A stretch of DNA of 64,000 nucleotides, from NCBI RefSeq assembly GCF_947488515.1, contig NZ_CANKZF010000001.1, forward strand, positions 1,364,001-1,428,000. Reading direction: 5' to 3'. Under the pieces are notes generated by a model. The model saw nothing but the letters and a program-made list of their open reading frames with translations. It did not search any database and had not been told where the DNA came from. Origin of the DNA: an uncultured Nocardioides sp. (lineage in GTDB: Bacteria; Actinomycetota; Actinomycetes; Propionibacteriales; Nocardioidaceae). Each line of letters opens with the position of its first letter. Positions within the stretch are counted from its first letter, which is position 1. This document shows, piece after piece, positions 46,131 through 57,799 of the stretch. Both the position numbers and the translations under genes were made by a program.

Positions 46131-47324
46131 ATGGACGTCGAGACAGAGCTGCAGGCGCTGCTGGTCGTGTCCGTCGTCGCCGTCGCCGCGCCCTTCATCA
46201 GCGCGTTCCTCGCGCGACTGCTGGTTCCGCAGGTGGTGGTGCTGATCGCGGGCGGCGTGCTGATCGGACCGCAGGTGGGCGGGCTGGCGCAGCCGGAGTC
46301 CGTGGAGCTGGTCGCCAACGTCGGGCTGGGCTTCCTGTTCCTGCTCGCCGGCTACGAGCTGGAGCTCGGCCACTTCCGCGAGCGGTCCGGACGACTCGCC
46401 CTCGCCGGCTGGGCGGTCAGCGCGGTGCTCTCGATCGGCGTGACCGGGGCGCTGGCGGCGGCCGGCCTGGTGAACGCCTTCGTGCCCGTCGCGCTGGCGC
46501 TCACCACGACGGCGCTGGGCACACTGCTGCCCATCCTGCGCGACAACGACATGCTGGACGGTCACCTGGGCCGGTTCATCATGCCTGCGGGCGCCGTGGG
46601 CGAGTTCCTGCCCATTGCCGGCATCGCGATCTTCCTCGGCTCGCAGGGTCGCCTGGTCGGTCTGATCTCCCTCCTGGCGATGTGCGCGGTCGCGCTGGGT
46701 CTCGCGTGGCTGCCACGGCTGGGTCGGCTGCCCCGGATCGAGGCGATCTCCCGCCAGGGCGAGCACGCGACGTCGCAGATCACGCTCCGGCTCACCCTGA
46801 TGCTCCTCTTCGCCCTGCTCGTGCTTGCCAGCGACGCCGGGCTCGACGTGGTGCTCGGCGCGTTCCTCGCCGGCGTGATCCTGCGCCATTGGGCGCCGGG
46901 CGACGTGGCGGCCCTGGAGGACAAGCTGGACGCCGTCGGGTACGGGTTCTTCATCCCCGTCTTCTTCGTCTCGTCCGGCATGAGCCTGGACCTGGACTCG
47001 ATCCGAGAGGCTCCGCTGCGGCTGGTCGCCTTCTTCGTGCTGCTGCTGGCGGTGCGTGGACTTCCCTCGTTCGTCCTCTACCGCCGCGACCTCGACGTGC
47101 GACGGCGCGCCCAGATGATGCTGCTCACCGCGACCTCGCTCCCCCTGCTGGTGGCGCTCTCCACGGTGGGTCTGAGCACCGGAGAGATGCTCCCGGAGAA
47201 CGCAGCGGCCCTCATCGGCGCCGGCGTCCTGTCGGTGATGTTCCTCCCGGGCCTCGCCGTCGCCCTCGACCGCGGCGCGCCACGGCCGGACCGCGCGAAG
47301 GACGAGCCGTCGAACCGGCGCTGA
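46131..47324 (+). CDS. KefB/CPA2-type cation:proton antiporter
   Basis: A 397-residue Na+/H+-exchanger family membrane protein of the CPA2 type with about twelve spans. It shows VVVLIAGGVLIGPQVGGLAQ, ANVGLGFLFLLAGYELE and ALALTTTALGTLLPILRD. It lacks the TrkA-N domain of full-length KefB, as do many actinobacterial members. The ATG at 46131 follows AGGTGGGCGG. It is convergent with cydB (22 nt between stops). Confidence 0.87.
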   Translation: MDVETELQALLVVSVVAVAAPFISAFLARLLVPQVVVLIAGGVLIGPQVGGLAQPESVELVANVGLGFLFLLAGYELELGHFRERSGRLALAGWAVSAVLSIGVTGALAAAGLVNAFVPVALALTTTALGTLLPILRDNDMLDGHLGRFIMPAGAVGEFLPIAGIAIFLGSQGRLVGLISLLAMCAVALGLAWLPRLGRLPRIEAISRQGEHATSQITLRLTLMLLFALLVLASDAGLDVVLGAFLAGVILRHWAPGDVAALEDKLDAVGYGFFIPVFFVSSGMSLDLDSIREAPLRLVAFFVLLLAVRGLPSFVLYRRDLDVRRRAQMMLLTATSLPLLVALSTVGLSTGEMLPENAAALIGAGVLSVMFLPGLAVALDRGAPRPDRAKDEPSNRR

Positions 47325-47346
47325 AGCGCCGTCGCCCGCATCCGGC

Positions 47347-48384
47347 TCATCCGGTCGTCCGTCCCGGCACGGGCTCGGGCATGCCTTCCTCGGGCAGCAG
47401 TGACCGCTGGTCCAGGACGTACAGCAGCACGAAGGCCGGCACGATGAGCACCACCGCGAGGCCCGTGGCGACCAGCACGGCCGTGATCGTTCCGGTCGGC
47501 GCGGCCGCCGCCGAGACGGTCAGCGACTCGGGAAGCACGTAGTCCCACTGGGCCACACCCCAGGCCAGGACCACGCCGACGACCGCCCCGACCGCTGCCA
47601 GGCGCGCGCCCCGGTGGACGTGGCGCGCGACCAGCACGAGCGCGGTCACTCCCGAGAGTGCGGACAGGACCACCAAGGCCAGGGCTCGCGAGGTGAGGCC
47701 GTCGAAGAGGTACGCGGCGTCCTGCTGCATCACGACGATCCCGACCGTGGCTGCCACGCCGGCTGCGACCGCCGCGACGGTCGCCCGGCGGCGGAAGTAG
47801 GCGACCATCGTCTCGTCGGAGAGCCGGTCCGCGTCACGGACCAGGAAGAACGCGGCCAGGTACGCGTCCAGGCACACCACCAGGAGCCCGACCACCACCG
47901 ACGTCGGGTTGACCCAGCTGTCCCACGGGTCCCCAGCCTTGCCCCCTGATGGGACCCGCCCCGAGGCGATGCCGCCGACCACGGCACCGAAGCAGTAGGG
48001 CACCAGCACCGACGAGACCGCGAACGCTGCGCCGAAGTTGCGGCGGTCCCGGGTCGCGAACACCGCCTTGCGGAACGCGAAGCTCGCTCCCCGCAGCACG
48101 ATGCCGAGCGCGGCGAGGGTCAGCGGGACGAACATCGTGAGGGTGATGGACGCGTACGCCTCCGGGAAGCAGGTCCACAGCAGCACGAAGACGAAGATCA
48201 GCCAGACGTGGTTGGCCTCCCAGACCGGTGCGATGGCGTGATCGATGACCTCGCGCGGCCGTTCCCCGCGCTTGGTCCCGCCCGCGGTGAGGTCCCAGAA
48301 CCCCGCGCCGAAGTCAGCCCCGCCGAGGACGGCGTACGCGATGACCGCGACGAACAGGATGACGGCAGCCGTCGTGGCCATCAC
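47347..48384 (-). CDS. cydB: cytochrome bd oxidase subunit II
   Basis: A 345-residue membrane protein, the CydB partner of the bd oxidase. It shows GGADFGAGFWDLTAGG at the first loop, IDHAIAPVWEANHVWLIFVFVLLWTCFPEAYASI, and further spans. The start overlaps the cydA stop (GTG at 48384 or ATG at 48381, TGATG). It is the last gene of the GMC-ndh-cydA-cydB run. No cydDC genes are adjacent, so heme-assembly exporters must be elsewhere. Confidence 0.95.
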   Translation of the reverse strand: MMATTAAVILFVAVIAYAVLGGADFGAGFWDLTAGGTKRGERPREVIDHAIAPVWEANHVWLIFVFVLLWTCFPEAYASITLTMFVPLTLAALGIVLRGASFAFRKAVFATRDRRNFGAAFAVSSVLVPYCFGAVVGGIASGRVPSGGKAGDPWDSWVNPTSVVVGLLVVCLDAYLAAFFLVRDADRLSDETMVAYFRRRATVAAVAAGVAATVGIVVMQQDAAYLFDGLTSRALALVVLSALSGVTALVLVARHVHRGARLAAVGAVVGVVLAWGVAQWDYVLPESLTVSAAAAPTGTITAVLVATGLAVVLIVPAFVLLYVLDQRSLLPEEGMPEPVPGRTTG

Positions 48385-49823
48385 ACCGGGACCTTCTCGT
48401 CGTCCGCGGGGGCGGACGGGTCCGGGTCGTTCGGCCCGTAGGGCACGTCGGCCTCGCCGGTGCGGTCACCCTCCCGGAACCTGCGGCTCATCTGCCGCAG
48501 GACCAGGATGGTCGTGACGCCCAGGCCGACGTAGAGCACCACCACGCCGATGAACGTGATCCAGATCCCCGTGTTGCCGGTGGCGGCGTCCTCGACCTTC
48601 ATCTTCTCGTAGACGATCCACGGCTGCCGTCCGACCTCGCTGACGACCCAGCCCGCCTCCATGGTGATCACCGCGAGCACCCCGGAGGCCGCCGAGGCCC
48701 GGAGGAACCACCTGCTCCGGGGCATGTCCCGTCGGAAGATCCAGGTCGCCCACCACCACAGGGTCAGCAGGAACAGCAGCGTGCCCAGGCCGATCATCAG
48801 GTCCCAGGCGAGGTGGGTCACGTTCACCTGGTGGTTGGTGGGGCGGTCCGCGGCGGGCGTCTCCTCGAGGCCCTGGATCTCGGTCGAGGTCCCCTTGCCG
48901 GGGTCGGACAGGATCGATGCAAGCCCCGGGATGGGGATCCCGCCGACCACCTCACCCTTGGAGTCGAGGTGTCCGAGGAGCACCTCCGGCACGTCGCTGC
49001 TGGTCTTGGGCACCATCTCAATCGCCGCGAACTTGGTGGGCTGGTTGTCGTAGACCCAGCGGGCGAGCCCGTCCCCGACGCCCATCTGCACGGGCGTCGC
49101 GATCGCTGCCACCGTGAAGGCGATGACGAAGCCGGTCCGGTGGTAGTGGTCGGTGCGCCCGCGCAGCATCCCCACGGCGTACACCGAGGCGACCATGAAG
49201 CCGCCCACCAGGTAGGCAGCCACCACCATGTGGGCCGCCATCAGCGGCATCGCGTCGTTGAAGATGACCCCCATCGGGTCGACGTCGGTGACCTTGCCGG
49301 AGGCGTCGAGCGTCACGCCCTGGGGCGAGTTCATCCAGGCGTTGGCCGCCACCACCGAGATGCTGCCGAAGATGCCAGCGACCGCGATGGGCACGCCGGT
49401 CCAGAAGTGGGTCCACGGCTTCAGGCGCTGCCACCCGAAGATGTAGATGGAGATGAACACGGCCTCGGCGAAGAAGAAGATCCCCTCGAACGCGAACGGC
49501 ACGCCGAAGGCCGCGCCCCACTGCCCCATGAACTTCGGCCACAGCAGGCCGAACTCGAAGGACAGCACCGTCCCGGTCACCGCGCCCACCGCGAAGGTGA
49601 CCGCCATGTACTTCGACCATCGCTGTGCGAGCAGCAGGGCGTCGGCGTCGTCGTGCTTGATCCCCCGGTAGTTCGCGATCAGGGCCATCACGGACCACGA
49701 CACCCCCAGCGGGACCAGGATGATGTGGAAGGCCAGCGTGAACGCCATCTGCGACCGTGCCCACGGCACCGGGTCGATGGCGAGGGGGATGATCGTCAGG
49801 ACCTCGATCATCGCGGCGGTCAC
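48381..49823 (-). CDS. cydA: cytochrome bd oxidase subunit I
   Basis: A 480-residue quinol-oxidising subunit. Heme ligands: His33 in LAFHIILVP and His198 in MAAHMVVAAYL, with a Met ligand in the later part. The proton-channel acids are Glu113 and Glu120 in FEGIFFFAEAVFI. GRQPW and the short Q-loop type (as in Gram-positives) are present, with KFAAIE at its N-terminal side. It accepts electrons from menaquinol and reduces O2 without pumping. GTG at 49823 overlaps the ndh stop (GTGA), tying it to NADH oxidation. Confidence 0.95.
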   Translation of the reverse strand: MTAAMIEVLTIIPLAIDPVPWARSQMAFTLAFHIILVPLGVSWSVMALIANYRGIKHDDADALLLAQRWSKYMAVTFAVGAVTGTVLSFEFGLLWPKFMGQWGAAFGVPFAFEGIFFFAEAVFISIYIFGWQRLKPWTHFWTGVPIAVAGIFGSISVVAANAWMNSPQGVTLDASGKVTDVDPMGVIFNDAMPLMAAHMVVAAYLVGGFMVASVYAVGMLRGRTDHYHRTGFVIAFTVAAIATPVQMGVGDGLARWVYDNQPTKFAAIEMVPKTSSDVPEVLLGHLDSKGEVVGGIPIPGLASILSDPGKGTSTEIQGLEETPAADRPTNHQVNVTHLAWDLMIGLGTLLFLLTLWWWATWIFRRDMPRSRWFLRASAASGVLAVITMEAGWVVSEVGRQPWIVYEKMKVEDAATGNTGIWITFIGVVVLYVGLGVTTILVLRQMSRRFREGDRTGEADVPYGPNDPDPSAPADDEKVPV

Positions 49824-51205
49824 GCGTCGTCCGGGGCTTCGTCACCGGCAGCGGCGTGCCGCTCGAACGGTGGGACCACTCGAGCGATGTCGCCTTCGCC
49901 GGCCTGCTCGAGGACGACCCGACCGACCGTCTGGCGCACCGTGATCGTGCGTTCGGCGCGCCCGCCCGCCGCGAACGTCCCGATCCAGTGGAACATCGCG
50001 GAGAGCCGGTTCCGGAAGCCGGTCAGGAAGGTGATGTGCACCAGGAGCCACATCAGCCAGCCGAGGAAGCCGGACAGCCGGAGCTTCCTGAAGCTGACCA
50101 CTGCGTGGAACCGGGAGATGGTGGCCATGCTGCCGAGGTCGCGGTAGGTGAACATCGCCGCCTCCTCGCCGTGCAGTCGGCGCTTGATCGTGTTGGCGGC
50201 GTGGATGCCTGACTGCATCGCCACCTCGGCGACACCGGGAAGGTCGCGGAGCGCCATCATGTCGCCGATCGCGAAGACCTCCGGGTGGCCGGGAAGCGTG
50301 CAGTCGTCGTTCACGACGATGCGACCGGCACGGTCGCACGTGGCCCCGCCGGCCTCGGCCAGCAGCCGCGCCACGGGCGACGCCTGCACGCCGGCGGCCC
50401 AGATCTTCGTCCGGCACACGATCCGCTCGGTCGTCCCGTCGGCATCGCGCACGTCGACCCCGAACGGGTCGACGTCCGTGACGACGGACCTGCTGCGGAT
50501 CGTCACCCCGAGCCGGCCCAGCTCGGCGGCCGCCTTCGCCGAGAGCCGGTCGCCGAACGTCGCGAGGATCTCCTTGCCGCCGTCGACGAGCAGGACCTCG
50601 GCCTCGGACGGGTCGATCCGGCGGAAGTTGCCGTGGAGGCCCGTGCGGGCCAGCTCCGCGATCTGGCCCGCGATCTCCACCCCGGTCGGGCCCCCACCGA
50701 CCACGACGAAGGTGAGCCAGGCGCGACGCGCCTCCGGGTCCGGCTCGTTCTCCGCCATCTCGAAGGCACCGAAGATCCGGCCCCGCAGCTCGAGGGCGTC
50801 GTCGATCGTCTTCATCCCCGGCGCGTAGCGGGAGAACTCGTCGTGGCCGAAGTACGACTGCGCCGCTCCTGCGGCGACGACCAGGCTGTCGTACGGGTAG
50901 GTGCGAACCGTGCCGTCGGGTCGGTGGGCGGTGACGGTCCGGGCGGCCAGGTCGAAGCCCTGGACCGTCGCCATCTCGACGGTGACGTTCGCGTGCCGCC
51001 GCAGGATCTCCCGCAGCGGGGGCGCGACCTCGCCCTCGGACAGGATCCCGGTCGCCAGCTGGTAGAGCAGGGGCTGGAAGAGGTGGTAGTTCCGGGCGTC
51101 GACGAGGGTCACCTGCACGGGCGCCCGGCGCAGGAACTTCGCAGCGAACAGCCCGCCGAAGCCGCCTCCGACGATGACGACCTGGTGAACCGCTGTATCG
51201 GACAT
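49820..51205 (-). CDS. ndh: type II NADH dehydrogenase
   Basis: A 461-residue single-subunit, non-pumping NADH:menaquinone oxidoreductase. The FAD loop is VVIVGGGFGGLFAAKFL at the start, the NADH loop is FVVVGGGPTGVEIAGQIAEL near 166-185, and the VFAIGDMMAL flavin motif is near 311. The C-terminus has a hydrophobic amphipathic stretch (GFLGWLMWLLVHITFLTGF) for membrane binding. It is 12 nt downstream of the GMC gene and coupled to cydA. The order makes an NADH to menaquinol to O2 chain in one transcript. Confidence 0.94.
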   Translation of the reverse strand: MSDTAVHQVVIVGGGFGGLFAAKFLRRAPVQVTLVDARNYHLFQPLLYQLATGILSEGEVAPPLREILRRHANVTVEMATVQGFDLAARTVTAHRPDGTVRTYPYDSLVVAAGAAQSYFGHDEFSRYAPGMKTIDDALELRGRIFGAFEMAENEPDPEARRAWLTFVVVGGGPTGVEIAGQIAELARTGLHGNFRRIDPSEAEVLLVDGGKEILATFGDRLSAKAAAELGRLGVTIRSRSVVTDVDPFGVDVRDADGTTERIVCRTKIWAAGVQASPVARLLAEAGGATCDRAGRIVVNDDCTLPGHPEVFAIGDMMALRDLPGVAEVAMQSGIHAANTIKRRLHGEEAAMFTYRDLGSMATISRFHAVVSFRKLRLSGFLGWLMWLLVHITFLTGFRNRLSAMFHWIGTFAAGGRAERTITVRQTVGRVVLEQAGEGDIARVVPPFERHAAAGDEAPDDA

Positions 51206-51217
51206 GGCGCAGCGATC

Positions 51218-52798
51218 TCAGGCGAGGCGCTCGGCCAGGTGGTCGCCGACGCGCAGCGCGTTGGCGATGGCGGTCAGGGAGGGGTTCACGGCACCGATGC
51301 TGGGGAAGAAGCTCGTGTCGACCACGTAGAGGTTGTCCAGGTCGTGGGCCTTGCAGTTCACGTCGAGCGCGCTCGAGGCGGGGTCACGGCCGAACCTGAC
51401 GGTTCCGGCCTGGTGGGCCGTCGCGCCGATGGGCATGCTCTTGTGCAGGTAGAGGCTGCGGTCCAGCAGGTGGTGTCGCTGCATCCCCAGCTCGTCGAGC
51501 ATCCCGTCGAGCTTGTGACGGAGGCGCTTAACTCCTTCGCCGTTGTTCTTCTCATCGACGTTCAGGTGGATGGCGCCGTCGCGGTCGAGCGTCACCCGGC
51601 TCTCCGGCAGCGGCAAGTCCTCTCCGCAGAGCCAGAAGTCGACCGCGTGGTGCGCCAGGACCTCGAAGGGCAGGTCCGGCGAGAGCCGGCCCGCCCAGCG
51701 CGGCGCCTGGGCGTGGATCTCCTCGTCGTCGGACTTGCCGAGCATCTGCATGCCCCCGAGGGGGAAGTCCCAGTCGTCCGCACCCAGGTACCAGTCGTTC
51801 ATCGCGAGCGTCTTCTGGAACCTGGTGGGGTTGGGCTCGCGCGACACGGCCATCAGGGCGACGTTGTTGTGCCTCATGTAGTGCCGGCCGACCACGCCCG
51901 AGCCGTTGGCCAGGCCGTCGGGGTGGCGATCGTTGTGCGACCTCAGCAGGAGGGCCGCGGAGTTCACCGCACCGCACGCGACCACCACGAGATCGCCGGT
52001 GAACGACGTGACGGAGCCGTCGTCCAGGGTGGCGACGACACCGGTGACCGTGTGGCCGGACGGGTCCGTCTCGAGACGCTGCACGTGCGCGCCGGTCACG
52101 AGGGTGACGTTGTCCTGGGCGAGGACCGGGTCGACGCAGATGACCTGCGCGTCCGACTTGGCGTCGAGCAGGCACGGGAAACCGTCCACCCGGTCGCAGC
52201 GGATGCAGGCGCTCCCGTGTGCCGCGACGCCGGGCCGGGCCTCCTGGAGATTGACCCCGATGGGCAGGTGGAACGGGTGGAGACCCAACTTCTCGAGATC
52301 GTCGCTCAGCTGCTGGATGCGGGGCTCGTGGGAGACCGGCGGATGGAGGTACTGCGCGCTGGCATGACCCTCGCTCGGGTCCTCGCCGTGCTCGCCGTGC
52401 ACGAGGTACAGGTGCTCGGCCTGGGTGTAGAAGGGCTCGAGCTCGTCGTAGGAGATGGGCCAGGCCGGCGAGATTCCGCCGTGGTGGCGCAGCTCGCCGA
52501 AGTCCTCCGGTCGCAGCCGGAAGAGGGCCGCCCCGTAGAACTTCGTGTTGCCACCGACGTAGTAGTTGACCTCGGGCTGGAAGTCGTGGCCGTGACCGTC
52601 GTACCAGACCTCCGGCGCGAGGTACTTGCCGCGGACGAACACCGCCTGCGTCTCCCAGTTGTCACGCTCCCGGGGCAGGAAGTCGCCGCGCTCGAGCCAG
52701 AGCACCTTGGCGCCCCGTGTGGCGAGCCGGTGTCCGAGGGTCCCTCCCCCGGCTCCTGTCCCGATGATCACCACGTCGTAGTGCTGGTCGTCTGCCAT
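51218..52798 (-). CDS. GMC oxidoreductase
   Basis: A 526-residue FAD-dependent GMC-family alcohol/sugar oxidoreductase. The N-terminal dinucleotide loop is VVIIGTGAGGGTLGHRLA. Active-site and C-terminal motifs are AHQAGTVRFGRDPASSALDVNCKAHDLDNLYVVD and IGAVNPSLTAIANALRVGDHL. A ferredoxin-like CIRCDRVDGFPCLLDAKSDA stretch sits mid-protein. There is no signal peptide. Similar enzymes oxidise glucose or other polyols. It is divergent from zwf and first in the ndh-cydAB run, which suggests its electrons go to the quinone pool. Confidence 0.88.
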   Translation of the reverse strand: MADDQHYDVVIIGTGAGGGTLGHRLATRGAKVLWLERGDFLPRERDNWETQAVFVRGKYLAPEVWYDGHGHDFQPEVNYYVGGNTKFYGAALFRLRPEDFGELRHHGGISPAWPISYDELEPFYTQAEHLYLVHGEHGEDPSEGHASAQYLHPPVSHEPRIQQLSDDLEKLGLHPFHLPIGVNLQEARPGVAAHGSACIRCDRVDGFPCLLDAKSDAQVICVDPVLAQDNVTLVTGAHVQRLETDPSGHTVTGVVATLDDGSVTSFTGDLVVVACGAVNSAALLLRSHNDRHPDGLANGSGVVGRHYMRHNNVALMAVSREPNPTRFQKTLAMNDWYLGADDWDFPLGGMQMLGKSDDEEIHAQAPRWAGRLSPDLPFEVLAHHAVDFWLCGEDLPLPESRVTLDRDGAIHLNVDEKNNGEGVKRLRHKLDGMLDELGMQRHHLLDRSLYLHKSMPIGATAHQAGTVRFGRDPASSALDVNCKAHDLDNLYVVDTSFFPSIGAVNPSLTAIANALRVGDHLAERLA

Positions 52799-52859
52799 GG
52801 TCGAACACCTCTTCTGGCAAGCGGTTCCGCTGAACGTTCCGACACGAATCCCGATTCGG

Positions 52860-52880
52860 CATCACCCCTTCCGGGTGATG
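52860..52880. promoter_or_regulatory. hairpin in the GMC/zwf divergent region
   Basis: A perfect 8-bp stem (CATCACCC/GGGTGATG) with a 5-nt loop in the middle of the 186-bp divergent gap. It could be a regulator site or a leader hairpin. Confidence 0.35.
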
Positions 52881-52984
52881 TCCCCCTGCGGCCGCAGTCG
52901 GATCATCCGACGGAGCGGGGAGGCGCTGCGGTCAGGTGCTGTCCCGCCCCCGATGCGGAATGCGGTGAGCAGAGGCTGAGGAGA

Positions 52985-54393
52985 ATGACGGTGGCACCGA
53001 CACAGCACTCGGACCAGCACCCGGCGGACGTCCTCGTGGTCTTCGGGATCACCGGCGACCTGGCGAGGGTGATGACGTTCCGGTCGTTGTACCGGCTGGA
53101 GGCCCGGGGGCTGCTCGACTGTCCCGTGGTGGGCGTCGCCGTCGACGAGTGGAGCCTCGACCAGCTCGTCGCGCGCGCCCGCGATTCGATCGAGGGCACG
53201 GGCGAGGCGATCGATCCCGCGGTGTTCGACCGGTTCACCGCGAGGCTGTCGTACGTCCACGGCGACTTCACCGACCCCACCACCTACCAGCGGGTCGCTG
53301 ACGCGATCAAGGGCGCCGAGTGCCCGGTGTTCTACCTCGAGATCCCGCCGTTCCTCTTCGGGAGGGTGGTGCACGGCCTCGCCGAGGCCGACCTGACCGG
53401 CTCGTCCCGCGTGGTCGTGGAGAAGCCGTTCGGGCACGACCAGGCCTCTGCCGGCGAGCTCGCCGACGAGCTGCACCAGTACATCGACGAGTCGCAGCTG
53501 TTCCGCATCGACCACTACCTCGGGAAGATGGGGATCGACGAGATCCTGCACCTGCGCTTCGCGAACACCATCCTCGAGCCGGTCTGGAACCGCAACTACG
53601 TCTCGCACGTGCAGATCAACATGTCGGAGGACTTCGGGGTCGAGGACCGCGGTCACTTCTACGACCCCGTCGGTGCGATGCGCGACGTCGTGGTCAACCA
53701 CCTGATGCAAGTCGTGTCGGCGGCCGCGATGGAGGCACCCTCGCGCGGTGACCTGGCGTCGATCAAGGACGCGCAGGTGGCCCTCTTCAAGGCGGTCGTC
53801 GAGGCGGAGCCGGCTCACTACGTCCGGGGGCAGTACACCGGATATCGCGACATCGACGGGGTGGCACCGGACTCGGCGACGGAGACCTACGCCGCGATGC
53901 GGCTCGAGGTCGAGAACTGGCGGTGGTCGGGTGTCCCGTTCTTCATCCGCACCGGCAAGCGGCTCCCCGTGACCCAGACCGAGCTGCGGCTGGTCTTCAA
54001 GCGACCGCCGAAGCTGGGCTTCGGCGTGATGGGACCGCAGACGGAAGCGAACCAGGTCGTGGTCAAGCTGGACCCGTCGACGGGGATCCGCGTGATCCTC
54101 GATGCACGTCGCAGCGACCTCTCGGCCGTGGGGAGGATCGACCTGGACATGGAGTTCGCCGACCAAGGCGGTGAGGGAGCCACGCCCTACGAAGTGCTCC
54201 TGCACGCGGCGCTGCGCGGGGACAGCACCCGGTTCACCCGGCAGGACGGGGTCGACGAGACCTGGCGGATCATGCAGCCGCTGCTCGACGCACCACCACC
54301 GGTCCACGCGTACGCCCCGGGATCCTGGGGACCGGCGGAGGCCGACCGGCTGACCGCTGACCACGGCGGCTGGCACGACCCGTGGAACGCGCG

Positions 54394-54397
<4 letters not shown>
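52985..54397 (+). CDS. zwf: glucose-6-phosphate 1-dehydrogenase
   Basis: A 470-residue G6PDH feeding the pentose phosphate pathway. The NADP loop is FGITGDLARVMTFRSLYRLEARGLL. The substrate site is RIDHYLGKMGIDEIL (about residues 174-188), where most G6PDHs read RIDHYLGKE; Lys is kept. VEKPFGHD and EVENWRWSGVPFFIRTGKRLP are also typical. The ATG at 52985 follows GAGGAGA. It overlaps the GH15 gene (ATGA) and is probably a second, non-housekeeping zwf copy. That is inferred from its position away from tal, opcA and pgl. Confidence 0.93.
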
Positions 54398-56274
<1,877 letters not shown>

Positions 56275-56334
56275 GTGCGCCTGCGTCGCGCTCTCCCCGT
56301 CCGACGAGGACCTCGGATGCGGAAGGGTCGACGC

Positions 56335-57279
56335 ATGCAGGCCCCGCCGTCGGGTGAGCAGTACGCCATCGCGCACGGTGACTCGGAAGCGGTCGTCACA
56401 CAGGTCGGTGCGACCCTGCGCCACTACAGCGTCGGCACGCTGGACCTGATCGACGGCTTCGACGTCGGCAGACGCGCCACCGATGGCCGGGGACAGGTGC
56501 TTGCGCCCTGGCCCAACAGGCTCACCGACGGCCGCTACGAGTACCGCGGCCGTCCGTGCCAGGCGCCGCTGAACGAGATCGGCCGGCACGACGCCATCCA
56601 CGGACTGGTGCGCTGGCTCGACTGGACCCTCGTCGAGCGGGACCCGGCTGCGGTCACCCTGGCCTGCGCCGTTCGCCCGCAACCCGGCTACGAGTGGCAC
56701 CTCGACCTCCAGGTCACCTACGCGCTGGACGAGTCCGGGTTGACGGTGACCCTCGAGGCGGTCAACGCCGATCGTGGACCAGCGCCGTTCGGCGTCGGGT
56801 TCCACCCCTACCTCACGCTCGGCACGACGTCGATCGACGGACTCGACCTGACCGTCCCTGCGGCCGCCTTCGTCGATCCCGTCGGCCCGGCTGACGGGAC
56901 GTCGACCAGCGTGGCCGGGACCGCACACGACTTCCGGCAGCCGCGCAGGATCGGACCTGCCGAGCTGGACACGGCGTTCAGCGACCTCGTCGTCGGCCGC
57001 GACGGGCGTGCGGTGGCTCGTCTGGGCGACCCGGCGGACGGACGGTCCGTCGAGCTGTGGGTCGACCACGCCTTCCGCCACCTCATGGTCTACACCGGCG
57101 ACCTCGTGGGCGAGACGCACCGGCGGCGCAGGGCCGTTGCCATCGAGCCGATGACCTGTCCGCCGGACGCCTTCCGCACCGGCGTGGACCTTCTCGACCT
57201 GGAGCCGGGGACACCGTGGCGGTGCTCGTGGGGGCTCTGCCCGGTCGTCGGTCCGACTCGCCTTCGCGAAGCACCCTGA
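56335..57279 (+). CDS. aldose 1-epimerase
   Basis: A 314-residue mutarotase that interconverts anomers of glucose or galactose. The active residues are in HDAIHGLVRWLDW (His), GVGFHPYLTL (His) and VAIEPMTCPPDAF (Glu). The ATG at 56335 has GGAAGGG 8-9 nt upstream; a GTG at 56275 just after the GH15 stop is an alternative that adds a short basic leader. It completes the zwf-GH15-epimerase run. Confidence 0.9.
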   Translation: MQAPPSGEQYAIAHGDSEAVVTQVGATLRHYSVGTLDLIDGFDVGRRATDGRGQVLAPWPNRLTDGRYEYRGRPCQAPLNEIGRHDAIHGLVRWLDWTLVERDPAAVTLACAVRPQPGYEWHLDLQVTYALDESGLTVTLEAVNADRGPAPFGVGFHPYLTLGTTSIDGLDLTVPAAAFVDPVGPADGTSTSVAGTAHDFRQPRRIGPAELDTAFSDLVVGRDGRAVARLGDPADGRSVELWVDHAFRHLMVYTGDLVGETHRRRRAVAIEPMTCPPDAFRTGVDLLDLEPGTPWRCSWGLCPVVGPTRLREAP

Positions 57280-57294
57280 CAGCTGAGGCCGGAG

Positions 57295-57738
57295 TCAGCA
57301 GGTGCTGTCGACCGCGTCGACCAGCGCCTTGACCGACGTGCCCAGGGCCTGGGACGCAGCACCCACCGCGGCGACATTCGCAGCAGTCGGTGCCGAGACG
57401 GCTGCGTCCAGGCTCTTGCCGATGTCGGACATGGCCTCCTCGACGGTGTCGACCTCGTCCGCGTACTCGCGCTTGGCGTCCTTCACCACCGCGCTGAGGT
57501 CCGAGCTCACCTTCGCGAGATCCTTCTGGAGGGTCTCCAGAGCGCCTCGCTGGAGCTTCGTACCGGTCACCGCCTCGACGGAGGACCGAAGGGCGTCGAC
57601 GCTGGAGCAGACGGCGGGGGTGGTGTCAGCAGATGGCGGGGTGTCGCCATCATCGGCTCCACAGCCGGAGAGCGTGGCGACCAGCAGCACGAGCGCGCCC
57701 GCCCATCGCAGACGGAAGCGGGTGGCAGTGAGGTCCAT
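57295..57738 (-). CDS. small secreted lipoprotein
   Basis: A 147-residue lipoprotein. The signal peptide (FRLRWAGALVLLVATLSGCG) has a lipobox Cys near residue 26. A Thr/Pro/Asp linker follows, then an alpha-helical domain with CSSVDALRSSVEAVTG and a final Cys, so a disulfide is possible. The domain is unnamed. GGAGGAGGG lies 8 nt before the ATG at 57738. It lies 61 nt downstream of the DUF2254 gene. Confidence 0.75.
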   Translation of the reverse strand: MDLTATRFRLRWAGALVLLVATLSGCGADDGDTPPSADTTPAVCSSVDALRSSVEAVTGTKLQRGALETLQKDLAKVSSDLSAVVKDAKREYADEVDTVEEAMSDIGKSLDAAVSAPTAANVAAVGAASQALGTSVKALVDAVDSTC

Positions 57739-57799
57739 GATCGGCACCCTCCTCCGTGCGGCGGCATCCAGCCTCCTCCGAGCCGGGTGAACCAGGCGC